Below the pieces are notes generated by a model. It ran no database searches. It had not been told where the DNA came from and saw only the letters and a program-made list of their open reading frames with translations. From Monosporascus cannonballus (Eukaryota; Ascomycota; Sordariomycetes; Xylariales): a stretch of DNA of 64,000 bases. Position numbers and translations under genes: made by a program. The stretch spans positions 1 to 64,000 of the forward strand of contig QJNS01000712.1 of the NCBI GenBank assembly GCA_004154925.1, in the 5' to 3' direction. Positions 45,266 to 55,354 of the stretch are shown piece by piece (the first letter of the stretch is position 1; every line of letters begins with the position of its first letter).

Positions 45266-46943
45266 ATGGAGAACGGCTCCGAAGACGGATTCCTGGAGCG
45301 CGCATACAGCCGCATCCGCCAGGCAGCGTCTGTATCGGCCACCAGCCCAGCACGGATACTGCCGCGCCCGGAGGCCATATCGGCGGCTCGGGCATCACTG
45401 CCCGATCCAAACGACCCCGACTATCTGAAGGGCCGCGGGGGGGAAGCGACACTAGATCATGTGCTGCAGACCCTCGCGCCGGCCTTCAACGGCCAGAACC
45501 TCAGCGGGCGGTACTGGGGCTTCGTGACGGGCTCCACGCTCCCGATCGCTGAAATGGCGGACAACGTCGTCAGCGCCTACGACCAGAACGTCCATGTGCA
45601 CCTGCCCGAGCAGAGCATCTCCACGGAGGTCGAGGACGCGGCGCTCAGTATGCTACTCCGCCTCCTCCACCTCGGCGGCCCTTCAGCGTGGGAGGGCCGC
45701 ACGTTCACCACGGGCGCGACAGCGAGCAACATCCTCGGCCTGGCGTGCGGCCGCGAGGCGGTGCTGAGTGCTCGTCTGCCGCCGGGCTCCGAGTCCGTCG
45801 GCGAGCTGGGCCTGCTGCGGGCTTGCGCGCTGGCGCACGTCGAGGAGATACAGGTCTTGACCAGCATGGGACACAGCTCGATTTCCAAAGCAGCATCCAT
45901 AGTGGGGCTGGGTAGGGCTTCGGTCAAGGATTTGCCGTACAGTGATGAAGAGCCGTGGCGTCTGGATCTCGATGCTGTGGAAGGGGAGTTGCGGCGGGGC
46001 CGCGTCGCTAACATTATTTCTGTTAGTGCCGGAGAGGTCAACACAGGCCGATTCGCCACTGCGGGTTTTGAAGAGATGAAGAGGTTGAGGGAATTAGCGG
46101 ATCGGTACGGGGCATGGATCCATGTTGATGGAGGTTCGTTCTGCGACATCGCCATGACGGTTCGGCAAGTCGCTAATGTTACGCTGCTAGCTTTCGGGTT
46201 CTTCGCTCGAATTCTACCGGAAATAAGCGAGTTCGCACGACTCCGGAGTATGACGACCGGCCTGGAGCTCGCCGACAGTATCACCCTCGACGGGCACAAG
46301 TCACTCAACGTCGTATATATTTCACAATCTGATCTCCCCCCCTCTCTCTGTGGTAGCTAGTGTAACACCGACTAACATCAACAACACAATCCAGCCCTAC
46401 GACAGTGGCGTCTTCTTCACCCGCAAGGCGTCCTCCCTGACGAGCGTCTGCAAGAACCCCAACGCAGCATACCTTTCCGGCGGTGCCTCCTGCGAAATCC
46501 AAAATCCCTCGAATGTCGGCCTCGAGAACTCGCGGCGGTTCCGCGCGCTGCCCGTCTACGCGGCGCTCGTGAGCGAGGGCCGGGACGGGTTGGCGGCGAT
46601 GGTGGCGCGTATGGTGCGGCTGGCGCGGGCCATCGCGCGCGTCGTCCGGGACTCGGAGCACTACGCTCTGCTGGCCGGCGGCGACCACGGCGAAGAGGAG
46701 ATCGAGCTCGAAGATGTCAGTGTGGTCGTGCTGTTCCGCGCCAAGGACGACGATCTCAACGAGGTGCTCGTCGACCGGATCCAGCGTACCGGCGAGTGGT
46801 ACGCCAGCGGCACGAAGTGGAAAGGCCAGACGGCGTGTCGCATTGCCGTGGCTAGCTGGAGGGCGGACGTCGAGGAGGATGCGCGGCTCGTGGAGCGCGG
46901 CTTGGCTGCTATTGCGGCGGAACACTTTGCTAGTGCTGGGTAG
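45266..46943 (+). CDS. PLP-dependent group II decarboxylase
   Basis: Three exons give 512 residues: 45266-46133, 46191-46312 and 46395-46943. The family (PF00282) uses pyridoxal phosphate to decarboxylate amino acids such as glutamate, aromatic amino acids or 2,4-diaminobutyrate. The sequence shows SGRYWGFVTGSTLPI, then GRTFTTGATASNILGLACGRE in the cofactor-binding region. IHVDGAFGFFARILP provides the Asp that contacts the pyridine ring, and SITLDGHKSLNVPYD carries the cofactor lysine K326. Length fits. Intron 1 has the donor GTTCGT and splits the GA of HVDGA; intron 2 falls between NV and PYD. The start MENGSEDGFLERAYSRI is taken because the domain begins soon after. The substrate cannot be read from the sequence. 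It lies only 450 bases from the transposon island, yet shows no RIP-like damage. Confidence 0.9.
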
Positions 46944-47456
46944 TAGCACATCTATCGACATGATAAGAGATGCGACTGCTGAAGGTTGAATGTGTTATTG
47001 TCGTTATCGTGTATTGCTGGGGGTTATACGTTTGGATATAGATATGTATTTTCATATAAAAGCAAAAAATAAGCTTTGTAGAGTTACTAGGGACTTGCTC
47101 AATATCATTGGAGGGTACACTCTCCACCAGTCTTGCTCCTTACTCTCTCTACTGCCAAAGTAGATGCCGTTTTTATGCTGAAGCCTCAACGGCCACATTG
47201 GTCCGGGCCCGATCCTTCGCGCCTGACAGCCATAGCGGATGAGCCAAAGAACTCTCCCGGTCCTAGAGGCAGCTGACCACATCTTTCTTTCACCACTCCG
47301 TCGGTCGGGACAGGACGGCAGGCCACCGTCTCTTCTCATACATCATCATCATCTCTCTCAGCTCAGCTCGACCAGACCTATTAATACACCCATCCGTCGA
47401 AATCTCCGCCCTCATCCCCGGCTCACTCACGACCCATCACAGCCCAAGCGTCCAAA
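46944..47456. other. intergenic region between convergent genes
   Basis: About 510 bases between the plus-strand decarboxylase and the minus-strand DUF2462 gene, so it contains two 3' flanks. No gene was seen. The plus-strand frame 47239-47865 is a shadow opposite the DUF2462 gene. Confidence 0.5.
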
Positions 47457-47837
47457 TCATAACCCACAACAACGAAAATCGATAAACCCCTCCTCGCCGC
47501 CACCTCCCCCAAACTTCCGACTCCCGCCCTTGCTCCCGCCCTTGCTCCCGCCCTTGCTCCCGCCCTTGCTCCCGCCCTTCTCGCCGTCCCCCTTCTTCCC
47601 CTTGCGCCCGGCGCCGATGAGCTCGAGGTGGCCGGCGCGCTCGCCGAGCAGCTTCTCCGTCTTGGCCGTGAGGCCGGCGGCGTACCTGCGCTGCAGCTTG
47701 TCGGCGGCGCTGGCCTTGCGGGGCTTGGCGACGCGCGCGCCCTTCTTCGTCTTCTGCTTCTGCTTCTGCTGCTGCTGCTGCTGCGGCTTGTTGGCGCCCG
47801 ACGACGACGACGATTTCTTGATCGCGCCTTGTGCCAT
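47457..47837 (-). CDS. DUF2462 (UPF0390/C19orf53-like) small basic protein
   Basis: Intronless, 126 residues. The N-terminus MAQGAIKKSSSSSG and the core KKGARVAKPRKASAADKLQR followed by LTAKTEKLLGERAGHLEL match DUF2462 (PF09495), a eukaryotic family of small lysine-rich proteins, the relatives of human C19orf53, usually found in the nucleus or nucleolus. A polyQ run sits near residue 20. After the conserved core the protein carries five copies of Lys-Gly-Gly-Ser encoded by a perfect 12-bp tandem repeat, then a Gly-rich tail ending RCCGL. The repeat and tail are additions to the family core. There is no signal peptide. The function of the family is not established. Confidence 0.8.
   Translation of the reverse strand: MAQGAIKKSSSSSGANKPQQQQQQKQKQKTKKGARVAKPRKASAADKLQRRYAAGLTAKTEKLLGERAGHLELIGAGRKGKKGDGEKGGSKGGSKGGSKGGSKGGSRKFGGGGGEEGFIDFRCCGL
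47521..47580 (-). repeat. 12-bp tandem repeat inside the DUF2462 gene
   Basis: Four identical units CTCCCGCCCTTG (plus strand) and a fifth ending in C instead of G. Each unit encodes four residues (Gly-Ser-Lys-Gly in rotation), so gain or loss of units keeps the frame. Confidence 0.95.
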
Positions 47838-49482
47838 CGCTAGTCGCCTTTTCAGGGCTCCGTAGTCTTTTTGCGGGCGGGTTCGGGCTGCGATGAGATG
47901 TGCGTAGTTGGAGACGCGGCCTCCCTGGTCGGCGGCCGTGGTAGTCTAGGCGCAACCTCGAGACGTCCGGCCGAGCAGGTCAAGGGCGCGTGTCCTTCCT
48001 AATCGGCCTCCTACGCCGACCCGAACTTGAATCGCCGCGATGGTCTTGTGAGGTCCGGCCGGGAGCAGCCAGCGGTTATGTTTCAGGTCAGGTCTCGCCG
48101 AATTTTTTTTTTCCCCCGTGTTTGCAATTTCGCCGTGCGTTCTTCCGTGCCTCACGTAATGGACCTATGTCGGCAGTGGCAGAGAGTTGAGATGCAAAAG
48201 CCCGACGTTGGAAGGTACCACGGGATGTGTGCAGGCGGATGGAAATTTTGGAGTTGGAACTTTTCATAAGTGCTATTGCGACCTAGTTAGTAACTACCCT
48301 TGTCTTGTGCCCCACCAAAACCGTCTTGGCGGCTTGGTTCCAGGGCTCAGAGTCCTGTATCCACTACCTAGTTTAGAGATCCCGCCGCCGCCCCCTTGCG
48401 GACGGCATGAGGCGGGCATGGTTGGAGCGACCTGCTCCAGCTTTAGAAGGATATCTGCTCGAGGGCGATGAGGCGTTAGCCATAACAATTTCCCGGAGGT
48501 GCCTGTTACTTAGTTACCTCAATAAGGAAACGGTAGTGATTTGTTTGTTGTATATTTATTGGCTCGATTTAGGATGACTAGTGAAAAATTGGACTTACGG
48601 TTTGGAATATTGTTGTGACTAATGTTTTATTGCCCTTAAGTAGATGCTATATTACGTGTATCTTTATATAGAAGATCATCGTCGTTAATACTTTTAATTT
48701 CTGAATCTTTTGGGACCACTGACGTAATAGCGACGATCAACCCGTTTTCAGTAGATCTTCACACATATTCCCCCAATTTTCGAAGACAGCTCCCAGGTGA
48801 GCCAGGTGATTATCATATATACTACCAGCAGGTAGTAATGCGCAGGCAGCATGCAAGGAGCGTGCCACACGAACGGACGAACTGCATGTCACATGCCCCG
48901 TGATATAATATAGTTACTCCCCTTTTAGCCCGTCCGTCTTCCAATCTCACCATGCCCCAAAACGAACCCCGATAAACGCCGGTATCTCGGATGTTGCAAT
49001 GGATATCCTTTATTCTCGCACCCTGATCCCAATCGTCTCGTCAAATGCACCCCGAACCCCGATCTCCCGAACGCCATTATGCATTTGTCTTGGCACAAGT
49101 GCGTGTGTAGCTGTGCGTAAATACGTACACGCAGTATGTATGCGTGGCTGACGACCGTAGATAATACATATGATAATAGTACAAGGGACCAATGTATGGA
49201 TTAGTAGGTAAGGTAGAGCAAGTGTAACGGATGAAAATGAAAAAGCGTCCGAGTGAGTACCTAAGTAAGTAGGTACGTGGCGCGTATGAAGTAAGAAATT
49301 TGCTGTATCTAAGGTGGTATCAGACGATAAAGGGGCAAAGCTCGCTAGTAAGGAACATCGCGGAAACGTGGCAGTGCGGCCGTATAAAGCCAAGCCATTT
49401 GAAAAACAATATTACGTGTGGAAAAATATGGGCAATCGAGTGAATGAGTAGGAGAGGATGAACCGGATGGAACGGCCCCGTC
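47838..49482. other. intergenic region without recognisable gene
   Basis: About 1.6 kb between two minus-strand genes. The left part should hold the DUF2462 promoter and the right part the 3' flank of the CFEM gene. AT content rises around 48530-48720. Short copies of the TAGGTA/TAAGTA motif occur near 49200-49280. No gene was seen. Confidence 0.5.
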
Positions 49483-52077
49483 TCACTGCACGTTCAGAAA
49501 CAGGTCGTCGCCCCTCCGCGTAGGCGTCAGCTTCGGCTGCCACGTCGGCGTCGTAGGCAGGGTGCCGGAGCCAGGTCCGGCTGGAGGACCCCGCGGCGAA
49601 TCGAGACCCGCGGCCGCCGTCTCGGGGCTGAGAAGCCCGGGTCCTCCCGCGCCCCGCTGCCGCCTCCAGTGTTTACCGCTGCCTGCGGGGTGGGAATCGA
49701 GCGCCAGGGCCGCCGCCTTGTCGTTCCCGACGCGTTTCGCCAGCAGCGAGTTGGCCGCCGAGGTTGTGGTCGTCGTCGTGCTGACGGGCGAGGCGGCGAC
49801 GATCTGCGAGGCGATGTGCGGGCTCCGCCTCCCCTGTGCCTGGAGGGCGTCTAGTCTTGGCGGCGCTGGTACTGGTGCTGGTGATTGCATCTGTTGCTGC
49901 TGTTGCTGTTGTTGCGGCGGGGTCCGTGGGCGCCGCGAAGGCTGGTGCTGCTGCTGTAGAGGTCGCGGTTGTTGTCGTTGGGATTGCTGCTGCTGCTGCT
50001 GCTGCTGTTGTTGCGATTGCGGAAGGGCGACCTCGGATGGAGGGGCGGGCGAGAAGCCGGATCCAGCACTCTGGATGGGTAATGGTCCCGGAGCCCGGTT
50101 AGACCGTTTGGGTCTGAGGGGTAGCGGGTAGGCCGAGGGCGAGCCGGTGATGGGGGGTAGGACCGATCCCAATGTCGGGCTCGGCTGCCCCGGAGGCGAG
50201 CTCGAGAAATTAGGTCTTTTAGGTGGAGGGACGTGGCGGATGGTCGCCCCGTCTAAGCGCCCCGTGATCTTGGAATACCGGACACGAGGGCGGCCGCTGC
50301 GTGGTGAGGGTGATTCGGCAACCGGCGAGAGCTGGGACAGGCGGGCTATATCGTTCTCTATGGCGGCGTCGTCGTCGAAAGGACCGGGTGACGATGTATT
50401 GATGGTAGTCGCAGAGGCGTGGGAATCCTTGGAGTCGGATCGATGGACGCCGGGTCTGACGGCTTTCCGAGACGAACTGCTGCTCCTCCTAGCCGGCGGC
50501 GGAGGTGGTCTCTGTCGCACGGCGCTGGCCTGCGAGTACAGACTCGACGTCCGCGGCATCGACGGGTCGTTGGGATCTCTTAATAAGAATGCCGGCCTGG
50601 GCTTTTTGGGGAATTTAGTGGCTGCAGAAATTGCTTGGGCCATGGCCGCCGCTTCCTCCTCCTGCTTCTCTATCGGTGACTTCGTCAACGGAGTATACGT
50701 GTCAAGTTCGGCGGCTTGGGCGACTTGCTCCACCTCCGACTTGCGGTTATCGTCTCTTAACACCCAGTTACCCCGTGGGTCGGCGACGTAGTACGCTGTT
50801 GCCGATTGAGGGTCTGTTGGCGGAGGTCGCCATATCTGGCCGGACTCGGCTGCCTCCGTATCCAAATCAGCGAATGCTGTCATGTTCGTCATGGTGCTCG
50901 CCCTATCCGCAGGAGGCTGTTGTCGTGAAGATGGGCCACTTGCTGTTGCTTGCCGTGGGATGGCTAAAGTCAGGGTGGGCTTTGCTGGAAGAAGCCTTGA
51001 AAGTTTCCTCTCAACCTGGACTTCTTGCCTCGCCGGGGCGACCTCACTGCGTGGCCGCGATATGGCGAGGCCAATGGCATCACGATTGTCTTCGCTGTTT
51101 AGATACGTGGGCGGCGGAGTCTGTGCCGCTTGCTGCCTTGAGAATCTGAACATCGGGGGCGATATATGGAATATGGTGTTCCCTCTCGGCTTCTCGGGAG
51201 CGTCGTCATTCCTCTCAACATCCATTCCGAAGGACCCATTACCGAGGCCGGAGCAACCCTTGTTTCGAAAATATCTCGCTAGGAATATCGCACCTAACGC
51301 GAGACCGAAAGCACCAACTATCCCAACGGTAATCCCTACTATCTGACGAGTCTCCATAGTTACCGCTTCGGATGTTTCGGTGGGCCGCGGGGCTGCCGTG
51401 GTCGATTCTGTTACTGTAGACGTTGTAGACGTGGTTGCAAAGCTACTCGATGTGACTGATGAAAGCGACGTCGTCGCAGTTGGGCGAACTGAGGATGACT
51501 GTGAAGGAATTATAGGCATAGTCGAGGACTTTGTTACAGTGGATAATGTCGATGGGGGTTTCTGTACAGTAGTGCTTGCGGCTGGAGTACTCTGAGGCGT
51601 CGATATTAGAATAGAACCTGTCCCAGTCGGTGGCACAACCACTGTAGCTGACAACGGAACATGAGTGTTAGGCAATGCGTTCTGCACTTGAAAACACATG
51701 CTATAGGCATTTTCTAGGATGCTGTCTAGAGAAATGTAAGTATCAATATCATAAGATGTCGATGTAATAGCCATCGACTTACCTTTAACTTCTGCCTCAC
51801 TACATAACCTAGTTGCCCCTGCACCGCCAACGCAGAGAGCCGCCCCCTCCCCAATAGTAAACCCCCCCGTCGACGGCTTCGTACATAAGCATTGCAGGGA
51901 AGGGCTCGTGCCGCAAGCATCCCGCGGGTAGTTGACGACGATAAACTCCTTGAGGCAGTCTTGTGCGCATGCCGGAACGAAAGAAGTGAGCTCGTTCGTG
52001 AGGTTGGGCTCATAAGCCAAGGTGATTGATATTGAACTCCATATTAGTAACTGACGAATGAGAGGCTTGACAGCCAT
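49483..52077 (-). CDS. CFEM-domain single-pass membrane protein with polyQ/Pro-rich cytoplasmic tail
   Basis: Two exons give 845 residues, in transcript order 52077-51783 and 51725-49483. A signal peptide (IRQLLIWSSISITLA) precedes a CFEM domain (PF05730) with eight cysteines: PAC-AQDC, DAC, QCLC, ALC, RLC and SMC. CFEM domains are fungal extracellular modules used in adhesion, surface sensing or haem uptake. A Ser/Thr-rich stalk (about 120-220) is followed by one membrane helix near residue 230 (IVGITVGIVGAFGLALGAIF) with basic residues after it (ARYFRNK). A cytoplasmic tail of about 590 residues follows, disordered, with many Pro/Ser patches and two polyQ tracts. The 57-nt intron has no stop and no frame change, so an unspliced reading would add 19 residues between Cys7 and Cys8. 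The GTAAGT donor and CTCTAG acceptor support splicing. A receptor-like role is inferred from the layout only. Confidence 0.85.
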   Translation of the reverse strand: MAVKPLIRQLLIWSSISITLAYEPNLTNELTSFVPACAQDCLKEFIVVNYPRDACGTSPSLQCLCTKPSTGGFTIGEGAALCVGGAGATRLCSEAEVKGKSMAITSTSYDIDTYISLDSILENAYSMCFQVQNALPNTHVPLSATVVVPPTGTGSILISTPQSTPAASTTVQKPPSTLSTVTKSSTMPIIPSQSSSVRPTATTSLSSVTSSSFATTSTTSTVTESTTAAPRPTETSEAVTMETRQIVGITVGIVGAFGLALGAIFLARYFRNKGCSGLGNGSFGMDVERNDDAPEKPRGNTIFHISPPMFRFSRQQAAQTPPPTYLNSEDNRDAIGLAISRPRSEVAPARQEVQVERKLSRLLPAKPTLTLAIPRQATASGPSSRQQPPADRASTMTNMTAFADLDTEAAESGQIWRPPPTDPQSATAYYVADPRGNWVLRDDNRKSEVEQVAQAAELDTYTPLTKSPIEKQEEEAAAMAQAISAATKFPKKPRPAFLLRDPNDPSMPRTSSLYSQASAVRQRPPPPPARRSSSSSRKAVRPGVHRSDSKDSHASATTINTSSPGPFDDDAAIENDIARLSQLSPVAESPSPRSGRPRVRYSKITGRLDGATIRHVPPPKRPNFSSSPPGQPSPTLGSVLPPITGSPSAYPLPLRPKRSNRAPGPLPIQSAGSGFSPAPPSEVALPQSQQQQQQQQQQSQRQQPRPLQQQHQPSRRPRTPPQQQQQQQQMQSPAPVPAPPRLDALQAQGRRSPHIASQIVAASPVSTTTTTTSAANSLLAKRVGNDKAAALALDSHPAGSGKHWRRQRGAGGPGLLSPETAAAGLDSPRGPPAGPGSGTLPTTPTWQPKLTPTRRGDDLFLNVQ

Positions 52078-53777
52078 TCTATACGCAAAGATCTACCGGA
52101 TGTGTCAGTGTTTGGCATTCTACTACAGGAGAGTCCGGTGTTTGCAGTCATCCTACGCTGAGGAGGCGCATGAATTCCGCAGGTCTCGGAATATCTCACT
52201 CGAGAGTTACAAAGACCACTCCGCAGGGATAGTGAGAGTAGAAAGGAAGAGGCAGCGTTTCAGGGAGCAGGTCTAAAAGGGGGGTTCGAAACAAGGTATA
52301 TGAAAAGAAGACGGCCAAGCTTACCTAGACAGAGGGAAACAATCCGTGGAGAGATGGCCAGCATCTCATCCTAGTAGTCATCCAGCACAGCCAACGAAGA
52401 ATATCTAATCTCGTAGTAACACAGGGGTATGCAGAATGGAATCCAAACCAGCCCCATAAATGGTCTTGAAAACGGAAGAAGTCTATTGCAGAAAGGCAGT
52501 GAAGTCGACGCAGAAACAGACCAACATGAAGAGGCGCAGAAGGCCCAAGAATGAAGCCGGGCGTTGGGGGCTAATAGCCTAGACTTCACCTTCACTCATC
52601 CATCGAAAGATCCGGGGGGATAGCCGCATCGACCATGGCATCGAACGCTACTGGCCGAGTGCAGCGGTCAACAGCATTACAGAACATGCGACGGCGCCTG
52701 CGACCTAGTCAGGGCGGTTCGGAAAGTCGTCCGGGAGGAAAGCATCTTGCGTCATGGCAGTGCGGACGGGATATGCATATGCGAGCAGGTATGGTGATGT
52801 TTGAAGACGCTGGCGCCTCGACCCATCATGGGTTGTATCGTGGCTGTATGACAATCTCCATTGGGCAATATGTTATTTTGGGTCCATCCGGATGCGGCTC
52901 CGCAACGTCTAATTGGGCCAGACGCGCCAAGAGGACATGGATGGCACTGGTTCGCTGGGCGAGAATAGACACAATATGTATGGATGAAGTGAGATTGTCT
53001 AGGGCTGTGTTGCTGCAGAAGGCGGACATTTGGGGGGGGGGGTGTGGTAATTCATTTTGCGCGCGCCTAGATGGATACCCCTTGGCGGCCCCCCGGTCGC
53101 GGCGCTTACGCACGCTCGGCTCCCCGTTCCGGCCAATGGAGGCTGTGCTGTGTTACTATATACTGCTGTTCTACATGAAAATGCTGCCCAAAAGGGCGAT
53201 CCCTGTTCCGTTTGTTCTGTTTCGGCTCCAGCAAAGCGTTTATTGCCGGATGCAACGTGGAGCACAGCGTTGCTCTGACACCTTGTCCGGCGGCCACATA
53301 AGTCTCTAATAATGCACGAACTCCAAAGTCAGCCGCAGTACAGAAATAACACCTGCCAACACGGCTCCCGCCTTATGGGAAAGCGACTTACCTAGTAATG
53401 AGACGCCTTGGATAAGTGGAGTGGGCGGAAGACATCAAAAAGAGAGCAGTTCGTGAGAGCATATAAGCCGAGCAACAAGTCAGCCTGGCGTCGTCAAAAT
53501 TGATGGGGCATGTTCACTCATGATTTGGTATCTAGCCTCCTTGTCTCATTAACTACAACATTTCCATCTTGCAGTTCTCCCCAAGACTTCCTAGCGTCCA
53601 TTCCCCGCGATTAAGTACCCGACGTCGGTGGCAGCTCGACGCCTAGGAACACCTCTTAAAGCATGTCGGCAAAAGTAGCTCAGGGACCATATATGCCAGG
53701 CGGGTCACCCAAGGACGACGGCGGTTCGCATTGGATGTGTCGGCCAGCGAGAGCTAGCCAGCGAGGCACACCGCTTA
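52078..53777. other. intergenic region with one doubtful ORF
   Basis: About 1.7 kb. The left end should hold the CFEM promoter and the right end the 3' flank of DBP5. A 224-codon plus-strand frame at 52635-53309 is open but has no domain; its GPSGCGSA string resembles a P-loop but lacks the essential Lys. A run of ten G lies at about 53032-53041. I do not call a gene here. Confidence 0.4.
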
Positions 53778-55354
53778 CTAAGCGGTAGCTTGTGCGCTCG
53801 GAGCGAAGCCTGCCTGAGCTCGGCTCGACTTGATGACTCGGTGGACCTGTCTCTCTGTCTCGTCCCAATCGTTCGGCAACAGTTGCACCAGCTCAATCCC
53901 AAGGTCCTTGGCGATGTTACTGAGAGCGTTGAAACCTTTCTTATCTGCTACGAACGTTATGCTCACGCCAACTCGGCCGAAACGACCGGTTCGTCCAATT
54001 CTGTGCAGATACGTCTCAGTATCGTGTATTTGGTCGCCGGGACCCTTCATCGGTATGTCGTAGTTGATGACCATGGATACCGTTGACACGTCGATCCCTC
54101 GAGCGAGGACGTTGGTGGTGATGAGAACTTTGGATTTACCCGTCCGAAAATCGTCCAGAAGCTGGTCTCTCTCCTTTCCTTCATAGGCACCATGGAGAAC
54201 GGAAACCCTGTGGCCGTCCTTCGCCATGCGCTCCTGAATCTTATCGGCGCTCTCGCGCGTCTAAGGCTTGTCAGCATTTAGGTTCCAGGGCTGATTGGCG
54301 TGAGTGGTACGTTACCCTGACGAAAATGATGGACGAGCCGACGTTCATCAGGCCATAGAGCTGACAAAGGATATCGTATTTGTCTGATTCGGACGGGCAG
54401 TCCATGTACATCTGGGAGATGCCCTTGACGGTGAGTTCCTGTCGCTGCAGTTTGATCTGGTTGGCGTTCGGCGCATAAGTCTGCGCATACTTCATGACCT
54501 TGTCGGGGAAGGTGGCCGAGAAGAGAAGAATCTGGATATCCTTGGGCAATAGACTGCAATTAAGTTTAGCATTCCAAGTATATTTCGGCACCACCGGCCG
54601 GGGAACTCACCGCTTAACCTTAATGCACTGATCGCCCAGTCCCTGCTGGTCCAACATGTTGTCGGCCTCGTCAATAACGAGAACCTTCAACTGAGTCGGG
54701 TCCAGCTGCCTGAATCTGATAAGGTCCATGACAGTGCCGGGGGTTCCAACAACGACAGCGGCCTTAACCTGTTCGTTTCGCGGAATATCACCCTTGATGG
54801 CGGCCACGGTCTGCAAGTTATCGCAGAGTCTGCCGATACTCTGCACGACACCCTGAATCTGTCGGGCCAGTTCTCGGCTCGGAGCAAGCAAGAGAGCTTG
54901 TGGTTGCTCTGGCTTCTCGAAGTCGATACGGGAGAGGACGGTGGTGACGAAAGCCGCAGTCTTGCCAGTTCCGGACTGAGACTGGGCGATCATGTTCTGG
55001 GGCGGGTTCGCAAGCATCAGAGGCAGTGCTTTCTCCTGCACCTTGGATGGTTTCTGGAAACCCAGGCTCGACAGGCCTCGGAGGACGGGAAGGGGCCTAT
55101 GTAAAAGCACGGATGAGTGTCGCGTTCACGACATCACAAGCGAAGGGGCAAACATACAAACCGAGCTGATCGAAGCTAGCAGCAGACCCCAAAGGATGCT
55201 CCGTGTCCTTCTGTAGGTCGCTAAGCTGGACCTCGACATCGTACTCAGGCTCGTGCAGCATAGAAGCGCCGGCATCCGCACTGGCTCCGTCTACTGGAGG
55301 GATCTCGTCGCCGGCATTCGCGGTCGCGGGATCAGTGGCTTGCGGCCCAGCCAT
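53778..55354 (-). CDS. DBP5: ATP-dependent RNA helicase Dbp5 (DEAD box, mRNA export)
   Basis: Four exons give 467 residues, in transcript order 55354-55158, 55096-54611, 54553-54316 and 54260-53778. Dbp5 (DDX19) works at the cytoplasmic side of the nuclear pore, where it strips export factors from mRNA. The motifs appear in order: Q motif GFQKPSKVQ, motif I SQSGTGKT, Ia PSRELA, GG-region [33 protein letters not shown] and [13 protein letters not shown]. The N-terminal extension ([20 protein letters not shown]) and the sequence [15 protein letters not shown] identify the Dbp5 branch among DEAD proteins. Length fits (yeast 482). Intron 3 has the weaker donor GTAACG; all junctions keep phase. 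It is divergent from the BZZ1-type gene. Confidence 0.95.

Noticed and set aside
47521..47580. Regular short repeats, checked as a possible CRISPR-like array
   Set aside because: The units are directly adjacent with no spacers and lie in a coding sequence of a eukaryote; this is a minisatellite.
47239..47865. 208-codon plus-strand ORF
   Set aside because: It is the antisense shadow of the DUF2462 gene; its Pro/Leu repeats are the complement of the KGGS repeat.
49562..50131. 189-codon plus-strand ORF with poly-Cys runs
   Set aside because: Antisense shadow of the polyQ tail of the CFEM protein.
52635..53309. 224-codon plus-strand ORF with GPSGCGSA, like a Walker A motif
   Set aside because: The essential Lys-Ser/Thr of the P-loop is missing, no other ATPase motif follows, and the frame shows no domain or splice context.
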